Positions 43,995 through 53,677 of a DNA stretch of 64,000 nucleotides are shown here, piece after piece. How positions within the stretch are numbered: the first letter of the stretch is position 1; the number at the start of each line of letters is the position of its first letter. This DNA comes from an uncultured Caulobacterales bacterium (GTDB taxonomy: Bacteria; Pseudomonadota; Alphaproteobacteria; Caulobacterales; Maricaulaceae): the NCBI GenBank assembly GCA_947503715.1, contig CANNER010000001.1, positions 62,001 to 126,000 of the forward strand. The letters run 5' to 3'. Under the pieces are notes generated by a model, which was not told the origin of the DNA, searched no databases, and was given only the letters and a program-made list of their open reading frames with translations. The translations under genes were made by a program, and so were the position numbers.

Positions 43995-46090
43995 GCCGCG
44001 ACTAACTCTACCGACTTCAGAAAATACGTGAGTGTACGGTCATCCGTAGAAAGGCCTAAGTCCTTCGGGCTTCGTACCTTTGGCACTGATAACTTTAGGG
44101 CCACATCTATCTTTCCTGCGGTCTTTGAACTGGTGAATCCAATAGTGATAGTCCCTTCATCTGCGACCTCGGCTAAGGCCGCTACTTTTCCATCAACAAT
44201 TGCAGTTATTGCGCTAGGCTTATCTGAGAAAAAAACTCCAGATAATTCAAGGAGATAGTTATTTGGTGACCCTGTCGTTAATGTTTCTGGCAGTGTTAGG
44301 CTTAAACTTGCTTCTTCATTTCGCATCCAACGGCCTTCTGCCTCTTGTGCCCACCAACCGTTGCCATGAGTTAATTTAGGTTGATGAACGGGAACAGCCG
44401 GAATCGAGAGTGAGCAGGTCTTAGGAATTGAAGAGACGTTGAAGACTGCGCTGTTGGCAGACATGGCTCTTTCCATTGTCTCGAGAGCCTGAACAAGAGG
44501 TGTTTCTTCAACGTTTGATTGCTCTATTATTTGAGGGTCTGCAGCCTGCATTAATTCCATAGTTTGCAAGTGGAGTGTCATCGAACGCGCATCTTGGCTT
44601 TCTCCAATATCCCTTGGGCTCTTTGGGTCACCTGCCTCTGGCAGATCAATAAAGATGGAGAGGGCTTCGCCTTGGGGCAAGCCGGTCACAGGAACCGAAA
44701 GGGGAGCACCCTCCCCGAACAATCCAGAACTCACCAGATTTCCATTTACGGAAATGTTTGCTCGTTCTGGACGTCCGGATTTCGTCATGCCTTGAATTTT
44801 CAAGACGGCATTTGGGGGTAAGTCGTTTGAAAGTGTTATACGGAACATGGCGCGATTATCTCGCATCCAACGGCCATAGGCTTCGAATGCCCACCAACCC
44901 GCTGTAAAATCGATTTGATCGCGGTATTCCGGATTGTCAAAAGACACAGTTCTTCCAAATTCAAGCGGGGTTTGATTTAACTCACTGGCTTCTGCGAGCT
45001 CTAGTTCAAGCAAACGATGGCGTGCAAAATTAGTTATATTCAGTGGTTCGCCTGTGGTGCCATATCCTTGCATCCTCAGAAATCCAATCATCTGCTGGGT
45101 ATGGATGTCTGTGGCTGTCGTGATGATATGATACGGGGTGTCATCCCGATAGGCTTCATCATAAAGACTTTGGCTAGGGGTGCCGAGAAATTCAAAACCC
45201 GCCCCATTGACTGCCGCTTCAATCTCCGCACGAAAGCCTTCAAAATATGCGGGAGCTGTGAGACAGCCTTCCCCAGCTAAAACAGGCCATGCGAAATGTA
45301 TATTTACTCCGCGCGCCTTCAGCTTTTTGAGCCGCTCAAGAGCTGGTTTTATGTTTTTGCCCAACTTCAATTTCTCTCTGATTTGGGTCTTTCCGAGAAC
45401 GTAATCGTCACAGCTTTGTTCCGTGACACCGGGGCCTGGACCTGAAGATGTTGATCGGGATTGATGCCCTGTTGGTTGTGTTAAAGCAGAGACAAATAGC
45501 TCTTGGGCTGGGGATTCATTTGATTGCTTCTCAGTTCCTTGCTGATCTCTAATTTTTGATATGACCGTCGCTGGCGGAAGGCTAAGGGCGCGTTGTACGC
45601 GCTTATTTAGAGGCATAGAATGATAGTAGTTCCGATTACTGTCAAAAAGAGTATTGACGTAATTATCAGTGAGTTTTTCGCGATGGTAGAATATCCATTC
45701 CAGGGGGAGTACAACAACGTCACCTGCTTGTGTAAAGGTTTCTAATCGCGTTATTTTGTCTTCCAGAGCATACCCGCCGTTATCCGCGATATTGATCGCC
45801 GTTCGTTCGAGAGCTGCGCCGACTGCATCTGTGTCAATCGCGTGGTGTGAATTTGATCCAGATTCAAAAATAATTCGAGGCCCAGGGATCTCTTTTAAAA
45901 GAAACCATTTATAGGTGGCTGGAATGGCGGAACGCTCAATCAAACGGTCGACCGTAAAAGCGTAAGCTCCCAGACAGAGCAATGAAGTCCCGACCATGCC
46001 AGCAAGAAATGTGCAAACACGCTTCGCCAGAGTTCTAGTTGCGAGAGTTTCATTGGCGATGGATGGGGTGTTGTTGATAGGATGGGTCAT
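43991..46090 (-). CDS. AlgJ/AlgX-like membrane-anchored SGNH-type acyl-transfer protein with duplicated C-terminal module
   Basis: This is about 699 aa from ATG 46090; an in-frame TTG at 46102 is less likely. One transmembrane helix (about residues 25-48) anchors a periplasmic domain with GSNSHHAID, in the place of the SGNH nucleophile block, followed by GDVVVLPLEWIFY as in proteins paired with MBOAT acyltransferases. The C-terminal half holds two copies of a module beginning GWWA-x-EA-x-GRWMR (about 400 and 590), a probable sugar-binding beta domain. It follows the MBOAT gene by 20 bases and should acylate an exported polysaccharide. The catalytic role is inferred from context. Confidence 0.72.
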   Translation of the reverse strand: MTHPINNTPSIANETLATRTLAKRVCTFLAGMVGTSLLCLGAYAFTVDRLIERSAIPATYKWFLLKEIPGPRIIFESGSNSHHAIDTDAVGAALERTAINIADNGGYALEDKITRLETFTQAGDVVVLPLEWIFYHREKLTDNYVNTLFDSNRNYYHSMPLNKRVQRALSLPPATVISKIRDQQGTEKQSNESPAQELFVSALTQPTGHQSRSTSSGPGPGVTEQSCDDYVLGKTQIREKLKLGKNIKPALERLKKLKARGVNIHFAWPVLAGEGCLTAPAYFEGFRAEIEAAVNGAGFEFLGTPSQSLYDEAYRDDTPYHIITTATDIHTQQMIGFLRMQGYGTTGEPLNITNFARHRLLELELAEASELNQTPLEFGRTVSFDNPEYRDQIDFTAGWWAFEAYGRWMRDNRAMFRITLSNDLPPNAVLKIQGMTKSGRPERANISVNGNLVSSGLFGEGAPLSVPVTGLPQGEALSIFIDLPEAGDPKSPRDIGESQDARSMTLHLQTMELMQAADPQIIEQSNVEETPLVQALETMERAMSANSAVFNVSSIPKTCSLSIPAVPVHQPKLTHGNGWWAQEAEGRWMRNEEASLSLTLPETLTTGSPNNYLLELSGVFFSDKPSAITAIVDGKVAALAEVADEGTITIGFTSSKTAGKIDVALKLSVPKVRSPKDLGLSTDDRTLTYFLKSVELVAA

Positions 46091-46110
46091 GATGTGGTCC
46101 AAAACTCGTG

Positions 46111-47580
46111 CTAGAAGTTGAAGTATAGAAATGGGGACTGGGTCAGGCTTAGAGATGCAAGGAAGGCTGCAGATGCTGCTAATCCTGACGTAATGCCTAA
46201 GGCACCAATGAGCGCCGAAGACCGTTTCACTAAATCTTTCTCAAACAACTTTGATATTTCTTTAGTGTTAGGCAAGATAAATGCGGATATGGCCGCAAGC
46301 GTTCCCCACAAGATTGTCTGCAGAGTTGCAGGCATATGGACCGCTCCCTCTGCCACTATTCCGAACATGCTCAGCGTCATCGAAATTGCGCCAGACGTCG
46401 TTGTTGCACGGAAGAAGACCCAAGCGACAACGGCGGCTAAGAATGTGATTGCCCAAGAGCTGATCCGAATGGCTTTCGCGGTTTCAACAATTTCAAGAAC
46501 TCCGAAAAATTTAGCGATGGCACGAACGAATTGGTTCGCGATAAGATAGAAACCGTGCAGCGCACCCCAAATAAGGAAATTCCAATGTGCACCGTGCCAT
46601 AGACCACCAAGCACCATTGTCGCGAAATTGTTGATATACTGGCGAACCTTGCCGTGGCGATTTCCGCCAAGCGGGATGTAAAGGTAGTCTCGCAGCCAAC
46701 GGCTAAGTGTCATGTGCCAACGGCGCCAGAACTCTGACATGTTCTCGGATTTATATGGTGAATTGAAATTCCAAGGCAGACGAATTGCGAATAGCAGTCC
46801 AAGGCCGATTGCCATGTCTGAATAGCCCGAAAAGTCGAAATAGATTTGGAATGTGTAGGCGAGGGCACCACCCCATGCGGTTATGCTGGTGACGGCTGCG
46901 CCGCTATCGACAGAGGTGAAAACTTCATTCGCATATGGAGCGATAGAGTCTGCAATCGCAAGTTTCTTGAACAGGCCTAGTGCGAATAGACAAATGCCTT
47001 CGCAGAACATAATCGCACGAGCACTTGGGGTAATAATTTTCCGAAATTGCGGCATCATCTCTGCATGATGGACAATTGGTCCGGCAATTAACTGCGGAAA
47101 AAATGTCACGAATAACGCGTATTCAAGCGGGGTGTGCGAAGCTGGATCCATTTTCCCCGCATGACTGTCACAGAGGTATGAAATCTGCTGGAAGGTGAAA
47201 AACGAGATTGCCAAAGGCAAGAGTAACTTCGGATCAGGTAAGCCCAAATCGAATAGCGCATTAAAGTTGACTGTCAGGAACCCAAGGTACTTATACACGC
47301 CTAGAAGCAATAGATTTGCTACGATTCCGATGACCAAGATCTGTTTGGACTTTGGTGTGCCGGGCTGCGCTAAGATTTGCTTCGCAAGCAGGTAGTTGAC
47401 ACCCATCGATCCAACTAAAAGAATCAAATATTCTGATTTAAACCAGCTGTAGAAAACAAGGCTGGCCCCGATTAAAAGGATTTGGCTATGCCAACGGGTT
47501 CTGGAAAATAATGTCGCGAAGAAGCCCAGAATGACCAAAGGCAAGAACTTTGTCAGGAATACGGGATCAGTGAAGAGCAT
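46111..47580 (-). CDS. MBOAT O-acyltransferase (AlgI-like)
   Basis: This 489-aa polytopic inner-membrane protein has about 11-12 hydrophobic segments. MBOAT signatures are clear: PLAISFFTFQQISYLCD, the WRRWHMTLSRWLRDYLYIPL block, and the active-site His in GLWHGAHWNFLIWGALHG. AlgI-type proteins move acyl groups across the membrane to a periplasmic transferase that modifies alginate, cellulose or other glycans. The start is 15 bases after the TolC-like stop, and the SGNH-like partner follows, so the three genes form one operon. Confidence 0.92.
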   Translation of the reverse strand: MLFTDPVFLTKFLPLVILGFFATLFSRTRWHSQILLIGASLVFYSWFKSEYLILLVGSMGVNYLLAKQILAQPGTPKSKQILVIGIVANLLLLGVYKYLGFLTVNFNALFDLGLPDPKLLLPLAISFFTFQQISYLCDSHAGKMDPASHTPLEYALFVTFFPQLIAGPIVHHAEMMPQFRKIITPSARAIMFCEGICLFALGLFKKLAIADSIAPYANEVFTSVDSGAAVTSITAWGGALAYTFQIYFDFSGYSDMAIGLGLLFAIRLPWNFNSPYKSENMSEFWRRWHMTLSRWLRDYLYIPLGGNRHGKVRQYINNFATMVLGGLWHGAHWNFLIWGALHGFYLIANQFVRAIAKFFGVLEIVETAKAIRISSWAITFLAAVVAWVFFRATTTSGAISMTLSMFGIVAEGAVHMPATLQTILWGTLAAISAFILPNTKEISKLFEKDLVKRSSALIGALGITSGLAASAAFLASLSLTQSPFLYFNF

Positions 47581-47595
47581 TGTTTTTCCAATGAC

Positions 47596-49080
47596 CTAGA
47601 GTGCAGCCGGCGAGGGAGCGCTGGCCTGAATTTGCGTTGGTGCTTGGCAGGTCGGAACAATGCCGATGCTCTGTTCCAGACGCGCTTTTGCTGTATGCAA
47701 TTCAGCGCGCGCCATTTGTTCGCGAATGAAGGATAATTCCCGCATAAGCTCTTCTTTGATCAAATATGTTTCCGGCTTTGCGCCAGATTTTACATCTGTA
47801 TTTAGGTCATTCGTTATTTCACCTTGGATAGATAAGGCCTTCCATGCGAGTGTAAGGTCGTAATCCAATTTGTGCATTTGCTCACGGGCAATCATGACCT
47901 GCGCCATGACTGCGCTTGCGAGAATCTCAGTTTGTCTTTGTTGTTCGGCAAGTGCGAGTTTGCCATTACGTTTCGTCTCACCAATTTGGCCCAAACGTAA
48001 AAGATCCCAGCTCAAGTTTAGACCTGCGGACGCAAAATCTTGGTTCAGCACGAAGCTATTCGTATTGTGGTTTGCCCCAAGAAAAAAGCGCATCGCAGGC
48101 AAGTGTCGCCAAAGGTCTTCCTCATTCTTCAATTCGGTTAAATCAGTCTGATATAGAGCTTGGCGAATTTCTGGACGATTTTGGTAAGCTGTCGAAATAA
48201 GTTCCAAAGGGTTATGTTTGCCGAGTTCCCCTAAATTCGAAGGTAGGCGCGTTGCTTCTAAATCGAATTCTGTTCCAGCGGGAACATTCATAAGACGGGC
48301 AAGTTCAGGCTTTGCTGAAAGTAAAGAACGGTATAGCGATTGATACCAACGGTTGATGTCGATCAATTCCCGCTGGAACATCAGCTCTTGGAGCTTTGTT
48401 TCAGGGTTTTGATCTGCACGTTGCTGCGACAGATCGAGGGCGTAAGCAACCCGGCCTTTTAACCATGCGGATTTCTTTTCTGCCTGTTCAAATGCGACCG
48501 CACGCCAATAGGCGTTTTCGACATCGACCATCATTTTATTACAAAGATATTGGTTTTGCTCACTTTGCGAATAAGCATTGATTGCGCGGCGATTAGCTTT
48601 GAAACCACTCAAGCCGATTTCTAGGAGGTCCCAGCTTGTCGTTAGGCTTGAACTCGCAGCGGCTTGATCTTGCGCCGTGTAAAAATCTTTGGGCATAGTG
48701 CCAGAAGTATCATCGACCTTCTTACCAACAGACGCACTCGTATTATTTCTCCATGTCCCATAACTGCTTGCATAAGCTTGTGGAAGGAAGTCTTTGCCAC
48801 GCATTCCCGCTTTTCTAACGGTTTCCATCAATTGCGATTGAGCACGCGCAAATTCAGAATTATGTGCAAGAGTACGAGCTCGAACGTCATTGATGTTAAG
48901 GGGAACGTCAGCCTCTAGCGGGACAGCCTGAGGCCTTAATGTGCTATCAGTATAGCCAGACACATTTGTGGAATCATACTTGACGGCTGTTGAAGCGCAT
49001 CCTCCTAGCGCTACAGCACTAAAAAGGCCAAACCCCATAAGAGATGTTTTTAGTTTCGACTTTGTTTGCTCAATTGTCAT
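47596..49080 (-). CDS. TolC-family outer-membrane channel (lipoprotein)
   Basis: This is about 494 aa from ATG 49080, where GGAG lies 6-7 bases upstream. A longer in-frame start would put 47 unlikely residues in front of the signal sequence. The N-terminus has a lipoprotein signal ending LGGCAS (Cys near residue 28). The rest shows the OEP-type long helical heptads in two halves (ARTLAHNSEFARAQSQ, RPEIRQALYQTDLTELKN). Such proteins form trimeric outer-membrane tunnels. As first gene of the acyltransferase operon it may export the polysaccharide or a protein. It is also the only TolC candidate in the window for the giant RTX protein. Sigma-54 control is predicted. Confidence 0.85.
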   Translation of the reverse strand: MTIEQTKSKLKTSLMGFGLFSAVALGGCASTAVKYDSTNVSGYTDSTLRPQAVPLEADVPLNINDVRARTLAHNSEFARAQSQLMETVRKAGMRGKDFLPQAYASSYGTWRNNTSASVGKKVDDTSGTMPKDFYTAQDQAAASSSLTTSWDLLEIGLSGFKANRRAINAYSQSEQNQYLCNKMMVDVENAYWRAVAFEQAEKKSAWLKGRVAYALDLSQQRADQNPETKLQELMFQRELIDINRWYQSLYRSLLSAKPELARLMNVPAGTEFDLEATRLPSNLGELGKHNPLELISTAYQNRPEIRQALYQTDLTELKNEEDLWRHLPAMRFFLGANHNTNSFVLNQDFASAGLNLSWDLLRLGQIGETKRNGKLALAEQQRQTEILASAVMAQVMIAREQMHKLDYDLTLAWKALSIQGEITNDLNTDVKSGAKPETYLIKEELMRELSFIREQMARAELHTAKARLEQSIGIVPTCQAPTQIQASAPSPAAL

Positions 49081-49109
49081 TTGACGACTCCGTTTTACAG
49101 GAGATTTAT

Positions 49110-49125
49110 TGCAATCGAGAGACCA
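49110..49125 (-). promoter_or_regulatory. Candidate sigma-54 promoter of the TolC/MBOAT/SGNH operon
   Basis: On the minus strand the sequence reads TGGTCTCTCGATTGCA, with GG and GC exactly 10 bases apart and a full TTGCA -12 element. It lies 30 bases before the start codon of the TolC-like gene, leaving a short leader with its ribosome site. The TGG...TTGCA match is good. The consensus CAC is replaced by TCT. Confidence 0.6.
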
Positions 49126-49187
49126 CTTTAGCTTTCTGCAAAAACAGTGTGTTAGATAGTTAATAGAGTGAAAATTAAGCCAAAATT

Positions 49188-49221
49188 TTGCAATATGCAT
49201 TTTGCGTTTTGCAATATGCAA
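49188..49221 (-). promoter_or_regulatory. Paired LuxO-like upstream sites, 21 bp apart
   Basis: On the minus strand TTGCATATTGCAA (49209-49221) and ATGCATATTGCAA (49188-49200) are spaced 21 bases start to start, two helical turns. The first is a perfect TTGCA-W3-TGCAA dyad, the form I recall for Vibrio LuxO sites. They sit 63-96 bases upstream of the sigma-54 candidate, as expected for an enhancer. A LuxO-like activator is encoded at 42540-43994. Confidence 0.6.
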
Positions 49222-49257
49222 AAACAGTCTTTTTGAATGTCAGAATGCAAAGTTAAT

Positions 49258-52200
49258 TTAGTCGAGTGGTCGATACAGCATTGCGTCATAGTCAATCATG
49301 ACGCGCGTACCGCTTGGCTTAAGTTGGTTACCTATTGGCCAGATAGAACTCGAATTTATGGTGACCTTCTGTCCGTTTATCTGCATGCGATATGGTGACG
49401 AAACATGTGTGCCCGATGTTTCTGATAGAGGGATTTGAATGCTTCTTACTTCGCCTGGTATTAGGTTATTCTGGAGGTAATATGGCTCTACCCATTTGAG
49501 ACGACCATCAGCGTCCACATAAGATAGTTTAAGCTGGAGTGTGCTTACAATTTCTGTGCCTGTGTTGGAGACGGTAACGGTAAGGGCGTGGCCGTCTTGC
49601 GTTTTCGAAACGTCAATGTCTGAGAATGTGACTGACTTATAATATACGGGAGAACACACCGTTGTGGAGATCGAGAGGTCGACGTCAGAAGGAAGGCTGC
49701 TAAATTCTGGCAAGCTGAATTCATCTGGATTGTAAGCCGCGTTAAACGGTTGATCTTGAATTTTTAAGTATCCTTCAAAATCAATTCGAAAAGCGGAGCT
49801 TTCTCCGGGCAGAAGTCGATGCGGACCAATACGACCTGCATGTTGTTTAAATTTTGTTTCCGATGTGGGGTCGACTGTTTGGGCTAAAACTTTTGTACAG
49901 GCTGGAAACTCCGAGAGGTTCTTAATTCGGCCAATCACGAATAATCTGCCGTTTTCTTCGACAAGTTCTGCTGCCATTAGCTCGATTTGAGGACGTGCTA
50001 GCCTTTGAACGGGGGCTTTTGGATTTACGTTTTTTTGACCTGTTAGATCACGAAACTGTGGTGCATTCACTCTGGTTAAAAGACTTGGAGTATAATTCTT
50101 TTCGGAGGGCTCATATTTGATTTGCCAAACTTCATTAGCGTTTTTCAGCAAAGTCATTTCGGCAATGACTGGACGTATTCCGATAGATGTTAGGTATGTA
50201 AGTTTTGATCTGACTCTAACCTGTCCTTCCCTTAAATTTTCTACATTTATAGTGGTGACAGATGTGAGTTTTCCAAAGGACGGGACAAGGCCGCCTGTGA
50301 GTTTCTGGATTTTCAAAAATTGTCCGTAATCGAGCTCCGGATCAGCGACAAGCAATGAGAAGGCCTGCTCAGTCTCACGGAAGTCCAAATGCTGGTAGAA
50401 ACGCTCTACAACCGTTTCAGGTATTAAAGGCTTGCGTTGATTTTGTATGGTTTTGCTAATGATTATCACCGCTATAAAGGCAGCAATTATAGGCAGGGCT
50501 CTTACCGCCCAGGTTATGGCATTAGGCGGCATCCATGCCGCTGGACTTGATGGGACTTGAGTGAGGATGTCGACGGTCAAATTTGGTCCAGGTTCAGGAA
50601 ACTTGATCGTCATATACGGCGAAGGCGCATTTTGTAGAAAAGGGGTTGATATAGATGATATCAGCTGTTGCCGTAAAGCAAGCCCAATTAAGGTCAGTAA
50701 TCCTAAAATTAAGGATCCGATTGGCAAAGTTCCCCACATAAGCTTTTGGTACTCGGGCAATTCCCTTCGGGGCCGTATGGCAGGCAAAGGGGTGATGTCC
50801 GGTTTTTCCCAAACGCGTATTCCGTTATTCAGACGTGTGACTTGGTTCCATCCTGTATAGTGTAGAACCGGATCATAGAACTCGTCATTTGAGAACACAT
50901 ATTTCAGATGAAACTTTTCAGCATTCGTGAGAAACTGATTGAGTGAGGCGAGGCCCGGGACCCCCATATATTTTGAATTTTCTAGTCGCTCTACGGAGTA
51001 GTTCATCAGACTTGGAAGTCGTCTTGCCGAATGATAATTCCCGTCAACGGATTCGGCGTTGATCAGAGCGCTGTGATAGGCGAATTGATCCCCAAATCCG
51101 AGTGTCAGGTAACGCCAATCTGAATGACGGTCTTCATCCATAAATGTGACAATTGGGGCAGGATCAATGAAGTCGGGCTGGGTGGGTCGGAAAGTGGGAA
51201 GAAGGGCTGTTCCAACGGCGAGACTCACATAACTTACCAGCATTAGGACTAGGGCGGCCCGGCTTAAGAAAGAGCCAAAAGCACGATCTATCAATATTTT
51301 TCCTCGCCCTTCCCACAGGCTTTGCACCGCCAGACCTGCGAAAGGTAATATCAAAATTGAGGCCCAGAAGGTGAACCTATCCAATGTCAGAATTTCAAAT
51401 GCAGGGCCCAGCAGAATGCGCGGAAAAGGCGTGGTTCCGCCCGTTCCCAAAAACAATGCTATCAAAACGGAAAGTCCTAAGGGCCACAACGGGGTACTAA
51501 TTGACTTTAATACAACATAGGGAACGACTGCGATCAGCATGCCCCAAGGAATGACAAAGAACATCAAGCCTAAATTCGGCTTCGCGATAAAATTTTCGCG
51601 GCTACCGTGCGGAATACTGACTTGAGAGATCGGATCGGTAATGGACCAATGCCAATATGGAAAAACGATTGTGACGATTAGAAACAACATTCCCAATCCC
51701 ATTACGATGCCACGTATCAAAGCAGGCGAGGCCCACTTCAAATAGGCTAATTTTCCATGGGGTTTAGAAGGCCCGCGTCGTTTCAAATTAGCTAAGAGGG
51801 CTGCGATGCCAATCGGCGCCACGAAGAAGACAGTTCCAAATAACGGCGTGACATGGTGAACTGAGGTTGTCGCCGCTGTTAGAAAAAGGCCGAAAACAAA
51901 ATCTCTCTTTCGGCCATGTTCAATCCAGCTTGATATGTGGGGAATTGCGTTCAGGAAAAGCGCGATTGAAAGCAGTGTAGGTAACTGCCCGAAAATATGA
52001 AGCGTTTCCGAAATGCTGGTTGAGAATGCGCATAGCATTGCTGCATATGACGCTGCCTTATCATTCACCCATAAACGGCTGAATCTGAACACTCCAATAA
52101 TAAGAATGCCGATAGCTATAAGTTGCAGTACTATAAATGCGATACGCATATCGATGAAGCGCATCAAAACGCCTAAGGCTTGATGGCTGCCCGGTGGATA

Positions 52201-52386
52201 GGCTGTAACTGTAAAACCAGTATACCACCGTGTTTCCCAAGGATCGAACCAAGATGTTAGATAATGGTTGCCAAAAAACATATGGATATAAGAGTCATAT
52301 GTTTGCCCATAGGTGAAAGGTAAAAGCGCCCCATGAAACATGAGCGCTAGTAAGATCGCAAGATATGTCCACGATCTCGCCGTCAT
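49258..52386 (-). CDS. Large polytopic membrane protein of the polysaccharide cluster (GT-C/PTPS-related type)
   Basis: This is a 1042-aa protein. The first 540 residues contain about 12-13 membrane helices with an acidic motif early on (TYDSYIHMFFGNHYLTSWFD), like GT-C or '6-pyruvoyl-tetrahydropterin synthase-related' membrane proteins. Two further helices lie near 560 and 635. The last 400 residues are periplasmic and beta-rich: one domain near 655-770 resembles an NTF2-like or DUF4440-like fold by pattern (ERFYQHLDFRETEQAFSLL), followed by two Ig-like or FxLYD-like domains. It could polymerize or transfer sugars from a lipid carrier at the periplasmic face. Its start is 1 base from the flippase stop. 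The exact function is not known to me. Confidence 0.68.
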   Translation of the reverse strand: MTARSWTYLAILLALMFHGALLPFTYGQTYDSYIHMFFGNHYLTSWFDPWETRWYTGFTVTAYPPGSHQALGVLMRFIDMRIAFIVLQLIAIGILIIGVFRFSRLWVNDKAASYAAMLCAFSTSISETLHIFGQLPTLLSIALFLNAIPHISSWIEHGRKRDFVFGLFLTAATTSVHHVTPLFGTVFFVAPIGIAALLANLKRRGPSKPHGKLAYLKWASPALIRGIVMGLGMLFLIVTIVFPYWHWSITDPISQVSIPHGSRENFIAKPNLGLMFFVIPWGMLIAVVPYVVLKSISTPLWPLGLSVLIALFLGTGGTTPFPRILLGPAFEILTLDRFTFWASILILPFAGLAVQSLWEGRGKILIDRAFGSFLSRAALVLMLVSYVSLAVGTALLPTFRPTQPDFIDPAPIVTFMDEDRHSDWRYLTLGFGDQFAYHSALINAESVDGNYHSARRLPSLMNYSVERLENSKYMGVPGLASLNQFLTNAEKFHLKYVFSNDEFYDPVLHYTGWNQVTRLNNGIRVWEKPDITPLPAIRPRRELPEYQKLMWGTLPIGSLILGLLTLIGLALRQQLISSISTPFLQNAPSPYMTIKFPEPGPNLTVDILTQVPSSPAAWMPPNAITWAVRALPIIAAFIAVIIISKTIQNQRKPLIPETVVERFYQHLDFRETEQAFSLLVADPELDYGQFLKIQKLTGGLVPSFGKLTSVTTINVENLREGQVRVRSKLTYLTSIGIRPVIAEMTLLKNANEVWQIKYEPSEKNYTPSLLTRVNAPQFRDLTGQKNVNPKAPVQRLARPQIELMAAELVEENGRLFVIGRIKNLSEFPACTKVLAQTVDPTSETKFKQHAGRIGPHRLLPGESSAFRIDFEGYLKIQDQPFNAAYNPDEFSLPEFSSLPSDVDLSISTTVCSPVYYKSVTFSDIDVSKTQDGHALTVTVSNTGTEIVSTLQLKLSYVDADGRLKWVEPYYLQNNLIPGEVRSIQIPLSETSGTHVSSPYRMQINGQKVTINSSSIWPIGNQLKPSGTRVMIDYDAMLYRPLD

Positions 52387-52387
52387 T

Positions 52388-53677
52388 TTACCGGGCTAAC
52401 TTGTCTTTTTTCAAAGGCATTAGAATGGTTCCTATCAGGACTGCAGAGCATGCAATTTGAATGAGCAACTTCAGGCTGAAGTAGGTCTCTAACCCGATGT
52501 CAGGAAAGAAGTGATTAACTGCTGAGAGAGAGATTAGTTGTACGCCGCTAAAGCCTAGAATAATCAAAGCAGCGAAACCTCGACCTTGCGCGATTTTGTA
52601 GATTGCGCACAAGTGGCTACCGATGAAGACTGCGCCCGTGAGAGCGCTTATCCAAACGATTGAAGACAGCGCAAGATACTCATCCCCAAGCATGACGCTA
52701 ACAATTAGATTAGCGTTAGGCAGAATAATCAACATTGCCGCGACAGTAATTATGGCTATTACGCCCAAAAGTAGCAACAATTCCTGTGGAGACTTTTGAT
52801 CGGCTTGTCGTTTCGCGACGAGAGGCTGAAGGATCATAGAAGAAGAAAGGAAAGCGAAAAAGAAAACGCGCTGAATGAGAAGTAATCCCGCGACGAGGCC
52901 CGCAGTCTCAGGCGAAAAACTAGCCTTCGCGATAACAATATCGCTATCTAGAACTAACACCTGAGCGATCTGCAAAATTAAGTATGGTAAGGCGACGACG
53001 CCAAGCGCCTTTGTCTGCGGGTCAAGTCTCGATAGTTTGCGTGAACTAAGAAGTTGTAAATCTTCTTTGCGCGTTGAAAAAATAAACCCAGCTATGATGG
53101 AAAGCCCAACAGCTGCGGCAATGCCTGCTAATCCAAATCCAAGTTTCCAAAGGATCAGGCTGCCAAAAAGTCGAATTATCCACTCGGCTTGGATCGAAAG
53201 AATGATTTTTGGAAGATCAATCAATCCCTGAGTGAGTCCTCTGTAAATCACCATTGGAAGAAAAAAGGGTATTGCGAGTGCCAAGACACAAAGGGCCAAA
53301 GGGGACGAAAAGTTCAATACGCCAGAAATGTAATTCGCCAACGCGATAATGATAAACATTGCTGGCAATGAGAATTTGAGGCTTCGCCAAGATAGCGCAT
53401 GTGCCCGTCGATAGCTTTGTTGAACTTGATTTTCTTTTGCCGTCAACTCTGCAAACGCGAATTGTAGTGCACCTAGGAATGACAAGATTCCCAGCTTTAG
53501 CGTTAGAAGAAGTGTGAGATCAGCAAAGGCTGCCGGTCCCATCATCCGAGCAAAAACCATGTTGAAAATTAGATTGGCAGCATTCGCGATATTCGCTGAA
53601 ACAAACAATGCGGCAGCGGGGCCGACCAACGCATTTGAACGCACCATTTGCAAAGGAAGCTTGATAGATTTTGACAT
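52388..53677 (-). CDS. Polysaccharide/lipid-linked oligosaccharide flippase (MOP superfamily, Wzx-like)
   Basis: This 429-aa protein has about 12 hydrophobic helices and little else. The opening (VGPAAALFVSANIANAANLI, FNMVFARMMGPAAFADLTLL) has the typical Wzx pattern of a conserved Gly-Pro turn after the second helix. MOP flippases move undecaprenyl-linked glycans across the inner membrane. It lies 0-1 base from both neighbours, between the GT2-STAS gene and the large membrane protein, in one operon. The substrate is unknown. Function from fold and context is fairly secure. Confidence 0.85.
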   Translation of the reverse strand: MSKSIKLPLQMVRSNALVGPAAALFVSANIANAANLIFNMVFARMMGPAAFADLTLLLTLKLGILSFLGALQFAFAELTAKENQVQQSYRRAHALSWRSLKFSLPAMFIIIALANYISGVLNFSSPLALCVLALAIPFFLPMVIYRGLTQGLIDLPKIILSIQAEWIIRLFGSLILWKLGFGLAGIAAAVGLSIIAGFIFSTRKEDLQLLSSRKLSRLDPQTKALGVVALPYLILQIAQVLVLDSDIVIAKASFSPETAGLVAGLLLIQRVFFFAFLSSSMILQPLVAKRQADQKSPQELLLLLGVIAIITVAAMLIILPNANLIVSVMLGDEYLALSSIVWISALTGAVFIGSHLCAIYKIAQGRGFAALIILGFSGVQLISLSAVNHFFPDIGLETYFSLKLLIQIACSAVLIGTILMPLKKDKLAR

